Of a DNA stretch of 64,000 nt, positions 1-12,359 are shown one piece after another; within the stretch, counting starts at the first letter, position 1, and the number at the start of each line of letters is the position of its first letter. The DNA comes from Sphagnum compactum. Taxonomy: Eukaryota > Bryophyta > Sphagnopsida > Sphagnales. A model generated the notes under the pieces. The model saw nothing but the letters and a program-made list of their open reading frames with translations. It ran no database searches and was not told the DNA's origin. The stretch covers positions 34,524,213-34,588,212 of the forward strand of contig OZ234493.1 of assembly GCA_965153455.1 (NCBI GenBank), in the 5' to 3' direction. The position numbers were made by a program, and so were the translations under genes.

Positions 1-454
1 ATCCATTTTCAAATTCTCAAAAATATTAGATGGCCTAGTGATGAAGAGGGAATAGAGGAATTCCATGAAATTTTACAACAAACCTCACCATTAGAAAGGA
101 GGTTTTTGAAGAGGTGACACTTCCACCTATTGACACAACTATTAACAAGAATAATACACTTAGGGATTTAGGGTTGGGGAAAGGAACCTAAGAAATTACT
201 TGGAAAATGGAAAGGGGGGGGTATTAGTGAGGAGGACACTATTGCTGTTTCTTTTGTTGAGAAGGAGAATAGCCTTTACAAGTATAAAGTTAATGCAAGA
301 GGGTAGAAAGGTGATACAACTTCCAAAGGTGAACCCAAAATGCAACAATCATTATATGATTTGTGGGGTTTTAAGAAGGGCACTAAGGACAAACAATGAG
401 AAAGGCCCTTGGAACAAGCTCTTCAACCTTCAAATGTTATGTCATAAAATTTTA
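1..454. other. No confident gene; possible LINE leader
   Basis: Only a short reading frame without recognisable motifs is visible. The segment lies directly upstream of LINE endonuclease-like sequence and may belong to the region before the endonuclease of that element, but no motif confirms this. Confidence 0.3.
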
Positions 455-1300
455 CATTGCAAATTACAATATTCAAGGCCTAAACTTGGAAAAGAGGTAC
501 GCTACATGAGTTGAAAATGTACATCCAAGGGTTAACACCCAAATGGATGTGGTATTACTACATGAACACAAACTTAAACATAAAAAAGTAAGGTAGCTTA
601 AGCAAATATATGTGGAAAGATGCTAAGACTTGAACAACTAAAACATATTTGGCTTACAAAATTTTTTGTCATGATCATGTGCAAAATGTAGAAGTATAAA
701 CATCCTATTAACTTGTGAATGGGTACATTTTGTGGTGCAATACATTGACAACAAAGCCCAATGGTTGATCTTGGACAAGTTACCAAGGGGGAAGGTTGAA
801 ATTGATAACATTTACACCTCCAATGAAGTTATAGATAAATGCAAGTTGTGAGAATGTCTGAATGATTGTTTACTTAAGGACTATAATGGATCATCATGGG
901 GGGTGATATAATATGGTGGAAGACTTGATAGCCAAGTCCATTACATGCAAAAAGACAAGTGGGAGTGAAAAACTAGCTTGGGAAACCTTTAAAATTGGTC
1001 TACAAATCAAAGAGCTAGGGAGGTCCAATGGATCATTCAAGTTCTCATGGGAAAAATTTGCAAAATGGACCAAACTATTGTTTAATTAAATTCAACATAT
1101 GTTATTCGACTACTATTCATAACATGGAGGGCACGAGCAAACCTTACAAGTACATCATAGAAGGTGATGATGTCTATTTTAACCACCACTTGTGCTTTAA
1201 AAATAAAACTTGGTAATTAATTGCAAATGAATATTCATTGGAAGGTCAATACACAATATTTTGACCAAGTAGAAGAATAGATCAAAACCATTTGGTAGCA
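455..1300 (+). pseudogene. Decayed L1-type LINE endonuclease region
   Basis: Conceptual translation in shifting frames shows a YNIQGLN-like start (about 466-486), typical of plant L1-type AP endonucleases, then MDVVLLHEHKLK (about 545-580), which corresponds to the conserved 'kPD(I/V)v.lqEhKl' motif with the catalytic Glu. Further stretches (AQWLILDKLPRG; the YKYIIEGDDVYFNHH region near 1150-1190) fit the later part of the domain only weakly. Stops and frameshifts are scattered throughout, so it cannot be functional. The matching reverse transcriptase is at 3.2-4.1 kb. Seen: the motif remnants. Known: their order in plant LINEs. Inferred: that both pieces come from one element. Confidence 0.55.
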
Positions 1301-1549
1301 AGAGTATAAAAATAATTGTATTTTGTGAAAATGCATAAAGTGACAATGTTCTATAGATCTTTTTGGAAGGAGGGAGCAATTAAATTTATAAGATCAAAAG
1401 AGATCACCATATGTAAATTAAAAGAAGTTCAATTCAAGTTGCAAAATAAAATAGATGATATGCATTCTATAATAAGCATAAAGGAATTATTGAAAATGTT
1501 GGAGGATGTGACAATGGAGGGAATGATAATAGTAGTATAAAAAGTGGGT

Positions 1550-2990
1550 TTATTTCACCAACCCAATTCCCTAAGGGGCTTTAAAAGTGAACCAAATTGT
1601 GATACCTTTGTTTCATTTCACCTCAAATGAAACTTAAATCATTATATAGTCATTTGTATTCAAAGCATTTCATTAAGGTTATTTTTTTGTATTATTAAAA
1701 CTATTATTTCATTCTTGGATAACAATTATAATTATTAATTTATTACATTTTAATGTATAAAATTATTTATGACTTATTACAACCTTTTAGTGTATCAATT
1801 AGTTAAGATATGAAATATTACATGATTGTTTAAACCAAATTCAATTTAATTAATTAAGAGGTTTTTACATACAATTTGGAAAAAATGTTGTGTTTTACTT
1901 TGGGCCTCCATTCGATTAATGTTAGTTTTTTGAAATAAAAAATGAAAATTCAATTTTCATAATGTAAAATCAAATGATTAACTTTTATATACGAATTAAT
2001 AGTATATATAATATTAAAATATATATAATTAATAAATTATGTAATCTTGAAAGGTTTTGAACATAATATTATTATATGTTATATTTAATGAATTATCTAT
2101 ATTATATTTCATCATTAACATCTACTAAATAATAAATTATAAATAAACATATATATAATTTTTGGGGACATATTATAATTTCAACTAATTTGTATCAAGT
2201 AATATTCAAAAACTTAATGGAATTTTAATTTTAAATTAAAATAAATGGTTAAAATAGGGGGAATTAAAAAATTTGCATTCTATTTATGTTAACCATAATC
2301 CATTTTTCATTAAAAAACGAAAATTTTCAAATTCAATTATGAAAATAATTGTTTACAAATCATGTCATTAAAACTTTTTTTTTGTGAAGAAACGTGTTTT
2401 GAGTTGTTATTAAACGATGGCATTCAAAAAAAATTCCTTCAAATGATTTAAAATTTGGTATGTTTATTTATTATGCACCTTTAGGCTTTTGAAAAAAAAA
2501 ATTAAATGATTTTCATTTATTTTGGTTGAACAAAGTATGATAAAGACTATACATTTCAAAGTTTGATCTACAAAATAATTTGGTGTAATTGTCATGTATT
2601 CATTTTTTGACGACTTATGTTATGATTTTCAATGGTAATTGGTTAACAAAAAAAATGGAAATTGTTTCTTTGGTGACCAAGGTTCAAACTTTGATACCAA
2701 CAACTCTATGTTGATTATATAAAATACAAATTTTTAGAAAATATGACAAAAATATATCAAATAACGATTAAAAATTGTGTATTATAAATATAATTCAATT
2801 ACATTGCCACATGTTGGTGAATTCATTTGTCCATACTAACATGTTGATGGCTAGAAACATGATGAATTAATTAAATTTCTAGTCAAGTGAATAGATGATG
2901 CTTTCACCCAAATAATTAGTGAAAGTCTTAGTGAATTAGATTCACAAACTTGCTTGTGTAAGTGTTTAAATTAGGTTGGTGGATAAAAAA
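1550..2990. other. AT-rich block inside the LINE remnant, no gene
   Basis: This stretch is extremely AT-rich, with many homopolymer and TATA-like runs, and has no open frame with any recognisable motif. It separates endonuclease-like from reverse-transcriptase-like sequence and is compositionally different from both. It may be a separate insertion or a very decayed linker of the LINE. I saw no clear terminal repeats or target duplications. Confidence 0.4.
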
Positions 2991-2999
2991 CTTGAAGCT

Positions 3000-4890
3000 C
3001 TTTACAAATTTTTTGGAAGTTGTTGAAAATGAATCAAAGAAGTAGTTGTAACAACAATAAAAAGATGTGATGGCAATATGGTGAAAATAGTAGAGGAATT
3101 AGAAGACACATGTTGCACCTTCTATAAAACCTATATGACAAGGGACTTAAATCAACAACAATGGAATAGTTGAAGGAGGAAACACTAGCCTCTTTGTTGG
3201 TAAAGTTGAATCAAGATATGAGCTCCAAATTGGTTAATCTTCTTTGAAAGGATGAACTCCATAAATTAGCCCTTATCTTAGTTAAAGGTAAATCTCCAAG
3301 CCCTAATGGGATTGGCATTGAATTTTATGTCAAATTTTGGCATATTATTGGTGATGATTTCTTCAAAATGGTCCAATGTGTTGTTGCTATTGGAAGATTT
3401 CCTAAGGGCATTACAAAAGGCTTGATAACTTTGATATTCAAAGTAAAAAAAAGGAACAATTAGGAAATTGGAGGCCAAATTCCTTCTTGAATACAAAATA
3501 CAAAGTCTATGCAAATGTGCTCCAACTTTGACTACAGCCAATTCTTATGGACATGATTAGTTTTGATTAGATTGCCTTTCTTCCCTCAAGGTATGTGCTT
3601 TTGAAACATGAAATAATAGATTGGGCCAATTGTTCTACACAAGTCTTAATATTTCTCAAACTTGATTTTGCAAAAGCCTATAATAAAATTGCTTAAGATT
3701 TTCTCTTTCTTGCTATGAGGAAGCTTGGGGTGGCCATTAAATTTATGAATATGGTTAAAATCTTCTTTCAAAATGCAAAAGCAACCATTCATTCCATGAT
3801 TCCCAATCAAAAGAGGAGCGAGGCAAGGATGCCCATTTGTTCCTTACCTTTTCTTCATAGTGGGAGAAGTGCTTTAGGGATGAACAAGCTATTATAAGAG
3901 GAAAGATCATGGGCATTCTATTACTTGGTGGCAAAGGATTTTAATGTAGTATGTTGATGATACCTCTTTCGCCTTAGCTAGCTATGAGGAAAACTTGGAT
4001 AGAATAGTCAATTTCCTAAATAGATTCTTGCAGGATTTAGGGCTAGAGCTTTATTGGTAATAAAGTTGGCATGGTTCCATTAGCTTTAAAAATCATAGCT
4101 AGATTAGGAAATTTGGATGGAAATGGGTAGAGATGGTGAGGTTTCTAAAATGTTGGGCACAACATTTGGGCTAAATCTTGATGTAGAAAATGTGGATTCC
4201 TTTCTCCTTGATAATGTCAAATAAAATTTAAATTTTGGGGCATGGTCAATCTACCAAAGGTTGGAAAAAATGCGATTGTCTATTCTGTCCTCAACTTTGC
4301 TCTATGGTTATTTATGACCATATGGGCTAACTATCCACAAATGCAAGGCAATGTTGAGGAATTATTTCTAAAATGATCAGGATCACAATACGAGGACCAT
4401 AATGAGTTGGTTAGACTATAGTATAGAAAAGAAAATTGGAAGGTCAAATTTGAAGAGGCACTAAATGTGCTAATCACCAAGTGGATTCAAAGCCTTGGAA
4501 TAGGGAGAACCCAACCTCAAAATACATTTGAGGTACAAGATGAACAAGTCTTGGCCATCAAAGCATAAGAAATGGATGTTAGACATACATTGGATTCTCC
4601 TGCAAAGATACATTCTAGGAACATGGTCAAGAATTTTGAGTAAAATTTCTAGGTCCTGGAAGAGGGTAAGCAAAGCAATTTGCCCTCATCCTCCCACTTT
4701 GGCTGAAGAAATATCTAATATGAAGGTTTTGTTTACTTAATTTAAAGGCCAAGAATATTGGGTATCCATTGATAAAACTAAAAAAATTCATGGGAATGGG
4801 TTTAAAACAATACATGATCTTTAGAAGTCCCACACCCTAAAGTTAAAGTTAGCCAAAAGTTAAAAAGACCTTTCAGTTTAAAGAAAATGA
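3000..4890 (+). pseudogene. Decayed L1-type LINE reverse transcriptase
   Basis: Translation in several frames gives the ordered motifs of plant L1-type reverse transcriptases. KSPSPNGIGIEFYVKFW (about 3290-3340) matches the 'GKsPGpDG.p.EFy..fW' start. LITLIFK and LGNWRPNSLLN (about 3423-3490) follow. LDFAKAYNKIA (about 3660-3695) matches the 'lDFeKAyDrv' block containing the first catalytic Asp, though that Asp position now reads Asn. YVDDTSFALA (about 3951-3980) matches the YADD box. A region near 4610-4830 (SWKRVSKAICPHPPTLAEE, then FKTIHDL) resembles the C-terminal zf-RVT neighbourhood. Many stops and frameshifts mark a long-dead copy. The chromodomain Ty3/Gypsy element at 5024 is inserted just downstream. 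Confidence 0.75.
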
Positions 4891-5023
4891 GCATAATGTG
4901 TGGGGAGGCTAATTGAGATGTTGCCTCCTAGTAAGAGAGATGAATTCCAATCCCCTACTAAGAAAATGAAGACTAGGAAATGGATCATGTTTCACATTGA
5001 TAACTCCCATTTCTAACCAATAG

Positions 5024-5324
5024 TGTCGCAACCCCACTTTGAGGCAAGTGTGAGGATGAGACTCACACTCCCGAAAGTGGGGACTTGGAGTCCTCCGGGA
5101 CTCCTAAAAACTCAGAGCTTGATTGCAGGGGTCAAAACACCTTGCATTGAGGAGTTCCTTATACCATTGAAAAGGTCTCAAAGTGTAGATGTCTAAAATG
5201 GCCTCGCATGAGCCATTCGGACATCTACAGCACAAGTTATGGTCGAAAGAAAGGCCGGGAGTCAAACTGGCAGTTTGACTCCTGACCACTAAAAGTCGAG
5301 AATCGACTCGAATCCGGTGCGTGC
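5024..5324 (+). repeat. 5' LTR, 3'-truncated by internal deletion
   Basis: These 301 bp align without gaps to 7158-7458 of the 3' LTR. Homology stops at the GGTGCGTGC motif. The next bases are integrase coding sequence in frame, so the deletion breakpoint is at 5324/5325. About eight substitutions separate the two copies, nearly all transitions. Confidence 0.9.
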
Positions 5325-5325
5325 C

Positions 5326-6366
5326 ATCATGGTGGTGGTGGATCGATTTAGCAAGATGGCACATTTCATTCCCACAAAAGATGAGGCCACGGCCCAATAG
5401 ATAGGTAGGTTGTTCTTCACATATGTCTTCAAGCACCATGGCCTCCCAAAGGACATAGTTTCGAATCGAGACCCAAAGTTCACAAGCAAGTTTTGGTGAG
5501 CCTTGTGGAAGCGTATGGGGTCGGAACTCAAGATGAGCACTTCGTTCCGCCCCCAAACCAATGGACAAACTGAGAGGGTCAACTTGGTGATCCAACAATT
5601 CTTAAGGAATTATGTGGCAGCGGACCAACAAGATTGGGTGGACCATTTGGAGTTAGCCGAGTTTTGTTACAACAACTCGGAACATTCCGCAACTGGGTCC
5701 ACCACATTCCAAATGGTGACGGGCAAGTCACCAATTGTGCCCATGACTTGGGCAGCACAAGGACAAACCCCGGGTGATGCAAGTGAGGAAGTGCCAATGG
5801 TCACACAACTTGATGAAGAAAGGCGGCGCTTGTGGGAGGTGGCCAAGGCCAACTTGGAAAAGGTGCACAAAAGGTACAAGGATTTTGCGGACAAGTCCCG
5901 ACGAAAGGTGAAGTTTCAAGAAGGGGACGAAGTGTGGTTGAACATCAAGAACTTCCGGTTGCCAAAAGGTTTAAGTCATAAGTTCTTGGGCCCATATGCG
6001 GGCCCATTCAAAGTGTTGGAAAAGAAACTTTCCGACACTTATAAGTTAAAACTGCCGGAAAATCTTAGAGTTCATCCCACATTTCATGTTTATCTTCTGA
6101 AGCTGGTCTCCCGCGACGCCTCAAGGCCTAATCGAGAGCAAAACTCAAGGCCCCCACCTGACTTGGTTCATAATGAACCAGAGTTTGAGGTGGAGGCTGT
6201 GCTCAAATCAAGGCAATTAAGAGGACGAGAGCGGGAATACTTAGTTAAGTGGAAAGGATACCATGCAATAGAGGCTTCTTGGGTGACTAAATCCGATATG
6301 GAACATGCCCAAGAAGCCATAGAAGAATTCCACATTAGACTGGCAAAGAAGAGACATAGAACGTGA
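5326..6366 (+). pseudogene. Gypsy integrase core plus C-terminal chromodomain
   Basis: The 3' end of a pol polyprotein. The frame opens directly at the LTR junction with the integrase core: VVVDRFSKMAHF carries the first catalytic Asp, LPKDIVSNRDPKF the second, and the Glu lies in FRPQTNGQTERVN. The GPF/YI-like region follows (FLGPYAGPFKVLEK, about 5985-6025). A chromodomain closes the protein (FEVEAVLKSRQ to YLVKWKGYHAIEASW, about 6184-6290), placing it among plant chromoviruses. The chromodomain normally steers integration to particular histone marks. Two in-frame stops (TAG 5398-5400, TGA 5497-5499) break the core. An open stretch runs from 5503 to the natural TGA at 6364-6366. Both stops are explicable as single C-to-T changes. 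Protease, RT and RNase H are absent. Confidence 0.9.
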
Positions 6367-7146
6367 TGAGGACATCACCTTTCTTTTAGTGGGGCAGAGT
6401 GTCACATAAAATGTACCACATCAAGTTGTAAGTGAAATAAAGGCAAAAACTTCCAAGAAATTGTATCACAAGAATTTTGTATAAGTGCAAATAGGGTTGT
6501 CAAATGGCATTGGACAAATGGATCTATCTTGCGTAGGCCCAAATCAAAATCAGACTCCTACTTTGGGGTTAAGGAAACTTGGCCCCAAAAGAGGAGGCAA
6601 GCAAGGTGAGCTTGCGGGGACATGCACATGCTTTAAGTGCATCCCAAAGGGTTGGTTGGTAGTGGCGGCCAACGCGGGAAGTCATGACCCCGCTCGCGTA
6701 CTTTAATCGTGTAATTTGAGACTTGGGTTTTGGCAAGACCCAAATGTTGCTTCTCGTACCTTGATAAGCAAACCTTTTAGTTAAGGTTTGGTTATTGTGA
6801 CCAAGGCGCGAGATTGGAAAAGGAGTCATGTCAAGTAGCTTAGGTCAAGAGTAGACTTGACTTGAGTTCCTCATGAGGGGAAGAATGGAAAAAGTTCCTC
6901 CCAAATGAAGGGCTTCGTCAAATTAGGTTGGTTTAGTCCTCTTTTGACAAAGCATTGGAAGAGGGTTTTTCAGGAGACCTTCTTGGACTTGTTAAGAAAG
7001 TGTTGGAAACTTGGGGACGCCTAAGTTAGCTTGAGATAAGGTCCAAGCCGCAAAAGTCGGCAAAGATGGCCAAGGATCCAAAAGAAAGCAGTTACAATTA
7101 TGAGAGAAATTATAAGTGTCAATGAGGACATTGACCTTTTCTTCTA
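6367..7146 (+). other. Non-coding 3' internal region of the chromovirus
   Basis: Between the pol stop and the polypurine tract there are about 780 bp without a credible gene. The short frames here match nothing. A leader or spacer of this kind before the 3' LTR is common in chromodomain Gypsy elements. Confidence 0.6.
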
Positions 7147-7148
7147 GT

Positions 7149-7157
7149 GGGGGAGAG
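7149..7157 (+). promoter_or_regulatory. Polypurine tract of the chromovirus
   Basis: The purine run GGGGGAGAG abuts the TGTCGC start of the 3' LTR, the usual site of plus-strand priming in Ty3/Gypsy elements. Confidence 0.8.
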
Positions 7158-7918
7158 TGTCGCAACCCCACTTCGAGGCAAGTGTGAGGATGAGACTCAC
7201 ACTCCCGAAAGTGGGGACTTGGAGTCCTCCGGGACTCTTGAAAACTCAGAGCTTGATTGCAAGGGTCAAAACACCTTGTATTGAGGAGTTCCTTATACCA
7301 TTGAAAAGGTCTCAAAGTGTAGATGTCTAAAATGGCCTCGCATGAGCCATTCGGACATCTACAGCACAAGTTATGGTCGAAAGAAAGGCCGGGAGTCAAA
7401 TTGGCAGTTTGACTCCTGACCACTAAAAGTCGGGAATCGACTCGATTCCGGTGCGTGCAGATGGAGTGAGACACACCATTGGAAAGCTCTTGAGGAGAGC
7501 TACAAGATTGCTTCAAGCTTCATCTCAATCGGAGGTCTGAGTTGGGAGCTATGAGCTTCCAAAGTCCCGGGAGTCCAAACCGGGACAATTTCGGGACTCC
7601 TCCTTGGGAGTCCTGGGACAAAAAGCCATTCGGATGCGGGTGCCGCGGGCGAACGCAGAGAATACTATATGGGGGAAGGTGGTGGCTTCCCCCGAGTCCG
7701 GGCCGTGGTGAGTCTTGTGAGTCTAGAGTTGCCCGTGGCTTGTCCTAGCACCAAGGTTGATCCAGAAAGTGAACTAACCAACTTATTAGTAGGTTTTGAT
7801 GCAGGTTCGAGTAAGTAAGTAAGCTTGTCACTCATCCTAGTCCCATCCCGAGGCTTCAGCACAACCTTGAGTAAGTTAGCCCCATCTTGGGACTAACTAG
7901 TGACTTGGGAGCGGGTCA
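7158..7918 (+). repeat. Full 3' LTR of the chromovirus (761 bp)
   Basis: It begins TGTCGC and ends GGGTCA, a decayed form of the GCGACA end still intact in the related solo LTR at 34303-35247, and it is followed at once by the AATAG duplication. An ACTATATGGGG motif near 7665-7676 is shared with the solo LTR (TACTATAGGG) and is the best candidate for the LTR core promoter. The LTR contains several copies of a CGGGAGTC-like word, also a feature of the solo LTR. Confidence 0.88.
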
Positions 7919-7923
7919 AATAG

Positions 7924-10790
7924 AGGTTCTACAAACTAGCAATGATTTCCACCCAATATGTTCAACAATCGGTGATGGCTAGATAGTCCTTAACAAGAAT
8001 CCAATATTTGAGGTCAATGAAGAATTGAACATTGTCAAGGTGAATATAAAGATTAATCTAAGTAAACATCTAAAGGTTGTTGGGGAATGGCATTTGGTTT
8101 GGATACTTTCAGTCAAAATAAGTTCCAATAAAGCCACTAGATATATGAAAATGGACATACCACAATTTGATCTTGGGCAACGAAAAAGGTAAAAGCTACC
8201 AAACAACAAAGAAGCCTTGAATTCTAGATAAATGGGCCCAAGTTACATGGTCAAAAGGCAAGACATTTGGAAAAGGAATTGAACCAAAAAAGGTGGGATT
8301 CTTATGATCCTTGTGCCATGAGGCGATTACGGTAATTAAATGCATGGAGGGCTCAAATGAGTAGAAAAGCAAATGCAACATGCTTGATGTGTGTGTAACC
8401 TAAAAATAATGTTAGATGTTTTCTATGGATGAAGGCATAAAACCTTAATTCAGCTCTATGGCTTAACTATTGCGGTGTTTCAGGTGTGCCAAAGAAGTTG
8501 TTTTCTTGTTTTTCTGTTTTTGGTTTGTTTTGTTGTTTAGCAGGTTATTGTGAAGGGATCTTGGTCAGCTGGTTTCAGTGATGGAGCGCGATCCTGGCTA
8601 CTCAATGGAAGCTCATTATGAGTTGGGTGAATCACGGCTCTACGAGGGGATTGGTGAAGAGATTTCAGGGGAACAAAGGGATGAGGAGAAGAAATATATA
8701 TATGACATTGGCTGAAGGAAGAAGGCAAACTTTTTGGCGAAGAGATGAAGCTAAGTTTCTAGATTTTCATGATAACTAGCAAATGTGGAGTGGATTTTGG
8801 ACTTTGGGATTGTAACTTTGGGGCAGAAGTTGATCGAGATTCTAGCTCTCATAAAATCCTAATGCTTGAATTTCCGCTATGCCCAAGAACGTCAGGAAGA
8901 GATTTGGAGGTCTTGCATGTTTTATTTTTTTAGGGACCAACACAAGGGAGATGATGAGTGTGTCAAGGATTTCTGGAGTGGTTGTTGTGGCAGCACCATG
9001 TTTGATAGTTTGGGGTTCTTAAGCTGAGTGTGCAATGTGTTCATTATGAGGAGAGTACCTGCTGGATAGTGGGAGCTCTAGGGATTTTGGGAACAAGGGG
9101 ACACTGAAAAGTGTAGTAGATCACAATCACTGCTTCTATCCTGAATATTTGTCCAGTCTCTGAGAAGAACCATGTGATGAAGTCAAGTTAGTATCTGTGG
9201 GATCTTTGTTGTTGGGGTATGAGCTGTCACTCCCATCAAACAACCAGTTGATTCCTCGAGAGGAAATCAAGAGAAAATCTGATCCCTTGTGGTCCATAGA
9301 AATAAGACAATAAAATTTTGGTGTCTGTAAGGATTTAGATGTAGAAATGATACTTGTAACAATCTTTCTGTTTCAGTAAGATTTTAGCAACTCACATTGG
9401 TCTGTATGTCCAACATCAGAGGTTTCCACACATGAAGCATCTTCCCCTTTCTTTTGTGGTGACATGTGATTTGAAGACACCATAAACAACAATGCACTAG
9501 TTTTTAAAATGCCTCAGTGCTTGGATTGCACAAAACTAGGCAACCACCATCATGTTTAAGGTTAAATATCCATAGCATGTAAAAGGAAAAATAAAGAGGT
9601 TGGATGCTTTATAATGTCTCTTTATCAAGAAACTACCCAAAGCTTTTAGGGAGTTCAATTCAATTTGGATGTTATTGAGGGGGGTTGTGGTATGGTCTGT
9701 TTAAATGGACATATATGAAAGGATCTGTAAAAACCAAGTTTGGTCTAATCAAAAGCTTGGCCATATGATCATAAAAGGGGTAATAGTTTGTGGTAGGATG
9801 GAGTGGGAAAAAACTTTTAAGTTCATTAATAGAATGCAAGAGGTCAAAACATATTACTTTTTGATAATGAAAAGGGTTATCATTTTACCCTCTATGCCAA
9901 GGACCCCCTTAAGGTTAGGTGGAACTTTCAATTACCTAGGCTTATTAGTTTGATGTAGTTTGGGTGTTTCATCCCTATTGTTGTATTGTCATCATTGTCA
10001 CCATCCCCACAAATTTTTGGGTTGGCTTATCACCCTTGCTTTTGTCCTCAATATGACTCCCCCAATCTCCCCCAATCATATTTGCTACCCAATATTTTTC
10101 TTAGGTCACCTTGTTGCCCATGATGCCATTTGACCCCCCCTTAAAATGTTTTTTCAAAAGCAAGTTGATAAATGAGTTCTTGTCATTCATCGCTATGTTC
10201 TCCAAGTAGCATACTCTCATCACTCATAATGTTCCCATCATTCCATTGCTATTTTTCGTAGTTATGTTATCCTTGTTGTTTCATGTTGCCATCCAACCCA
10301 TACATCGTATCTACTATTTACCCCTCAACCTAATGGCTGCAATGTCTTGCTTGTCATCCTACCATCCTATTTGTCATTATTGTTCTCACCATCACCTATC
10401 CATCACCTTTGTTTTCTTCTTTATAAACCATGTACCTTTATTAACATCTTTGTCATTCCCCAACATCCCTTATAGTGTCACCCAAATTAAATCAAGATGT
10501 CTTCAAAATTGAATCCCCTTGGATTTCATTTGGATATCCTAATTGGAAATGTCCAATAGGTTGTCATCTTTTCTAGGTATGTCTTATTGATAGTCATGCT
10601 TGTGGCAACTTGTATAAATGCCTTGGATGCAAAGTTGTGCCAATCCATGAAAATGGAACTAGGTGGGAAAGTTAGATGATGGATAACACTAAAAACGATC
10701 AATTTGAGATTTTTTGAATAATGGATGAATTGACAAATCATAATTTTTAAAAAAGTTGAGGTTTAATCTTTTCGAATTGAACTAGCTCCA
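7924..10790. other. Intergenic, no gene recognised
   Basis: The short frames carry no recognisable motifs. The first few hundred bases may continue the LINE remnant that the chromovirus interrupted, but that is inference only. The rest looks like old, decayed intergenic DNA. Confidence 0.4.
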
Positions 10791-10799
10791 TTTACATCC

Positions 10800-11230
10800 A
10801 TTGTCCCATTACCTTGCATTTGCTATTGTTGATTCCCTTCCATAAAGAAATTTGATATTTCCCAAATTCACCCATTGTACCTCACTTTCTTAAATCCACC
10901 ATTGTTTTACTTTTTCAAGGGAATTGGGCAAACTTCAATATTCCCCAAATTGATCCATTGCCTCATTTCTTCAAGAAGTTGGGTTAACTAATTCTTTGAG
11001 TTCATGCATTCATTCATTTTCAACCAAACTTTCCTAACTCATACATTATCCCAGTTTTTGAGGAAGTTGGGCTGGCTTCTTTCCTTGATTCATTGTCCCT
11101 TAAGTATTTTTTTGAGTTTATCATTGTCTTCTTTTAGTGAATAGGGCAAACTTTAGTCTTCCCCAAGTTCATCCATTCTCTAACTTCTTTCATTCGTTCA
11201 TAATCTAAATTATTATGGAAAGTTAGTCCA
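10800..11230. repeat. Degenerate ~80-bp tandem repeat
   Basis: Several loose copies of a word pattern like 'TTCCCCAA.TT.ATCCATT..CTCA.TTCTT.AAG.AAGTTGGGC' recur at roughly 80-90 bp, for example around 10850, 10925-10985, 11035-11075 and 11145-11190. The copies have diverged strongly. Confidence 0.4.
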
Positions 11231-11239
11231 AGTTTTGCT

Positions 11240-12350
11240 AATGAAATTTGAGGAAAACTTTCCTATTGAACATCATTAATTGGCATTATGTACCTAAAAT
11301 TATGCAATTTTTGCATCAAACATTGAATTGTGATTTTTGTTATATCACAAATTTAATGTTTACATCCTTCTTCCAAGGCCTTATGTTACTTGAGACTAAT
11401 GTAATTTATGCTCAAGCAAATTCAAGAGCATACAACATGTGACATGAAGATAGGACATTTGGGTCATTTCTAGTCAAAGTGAATTTCCCAAAATTCCCAT
11501 GAACATTCAAGTCAAATTCGAGTTTAAATGATTTTCCTAAAGTTCCCATAGACAAGCTTTTCCTTTATAAAGAGTTTGACCCAAATACAGAGATCCACAC
11601 ATGAATTTCTTTCTATTTCAACTTTCTGAATTACCAATATAAGCCAAACGTGGTTGCTTGTGTTCAGATTATGGAGTAGGAAAAAAAGCTATTACCATTA
11701 GCATAACCCATGATACCTATATTCATAGATCTAGGACCTTGGGTTATGAAGAATATTTTGAAAACCCAAGGGTATGTGACCATTAGAAAATGGAACAATC
11801 TCATTACCAATGGTCTTTTAGAAATATCTCATACCATAATTTATGGTTAGTGGTAGGGTAGCTAGGTTGGTCACCAAACACATAAGGATTTGAAGAGAAA
11901 TTGCGCACTAGGAGTGGTCTTGTTGGCTATAAGGTTCAAGGAAAACTTGTGCCTAACTTGTAGGTGCATCCATAGCCATTTGAATCACTTGAATCATTTG
12001 ATTTGGTGGAGAGACATGACAATTATGCCTCCCAAAAGGAAAGGACATCTTATGAACAAACATTTTGCTCCTTCCCAATGAACACTCAAAATTTAAGAAG
12101 TGGATAAAAATAAACCCTTCACAAAAATGGATGCATTTCGAAAATGTAAATTTATTAATGTAAAAATTTTCATTTTCCATTAATGGAGGAGATCATTACC
12201 ACAACAATGTGTAAGAAGATCTACAGTCATGGGCAATTGATGTGTTGTTTATATAACCTTAAAGTTTCAAGCAATGTCACACATTTCAAACAACCTTTAA
12301 GGTCTGGTGTGCTTATGTTCAATTGTTCAATTCTCGTTCAATTGTTCTCC
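11240..12350. other. Intergenic, no gene recognised
   Basis: Small frames only, none with a known motif and none with supporting splice structure. Confidence 0.4.
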
Positions 12351-12359
12351 TTTTCCTCC

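Larger units (their letters stand above)
5024..7918 (+). mobile_element. Ty3/Gypsy chromovirus, internally deleted, with TSD
   Basis: The element is bounded by perfect 5-bp direct repeats AATAG at 5019-5023 and 7919-7923, so both ends are original insertion boundaries. It starts TGTCGC and ends GGTCA. The inside order is partial 5' LTR (301 bp), integrase with chromodomain, non-coding 3' region, polypurine tract, and full 3' LTR (761 bp). Gag, protease, reverse transcriptase, RNase H, the primer-binding site and most of the 5' LTR are missing. The two LTRs differ at about eight of the 301 shared positions by eye and have no indels, so the insertion is moderately old. A related solo LTR occurs at 34303-35247. 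Confidence 0.9.

Noticed and set aside
200-514. 104-codon frame at the window start as a gene
   Set aside because: No motif, AT-rich DNA, and it overlaps the LINE endonuclease start in another frame.
5104-5598. 164-codon minus-strand frame (and its twin at 6992-7516)
   Set aside because: It is antisense to the LTR and integrase and is present only because both LTR copies share the sequence.
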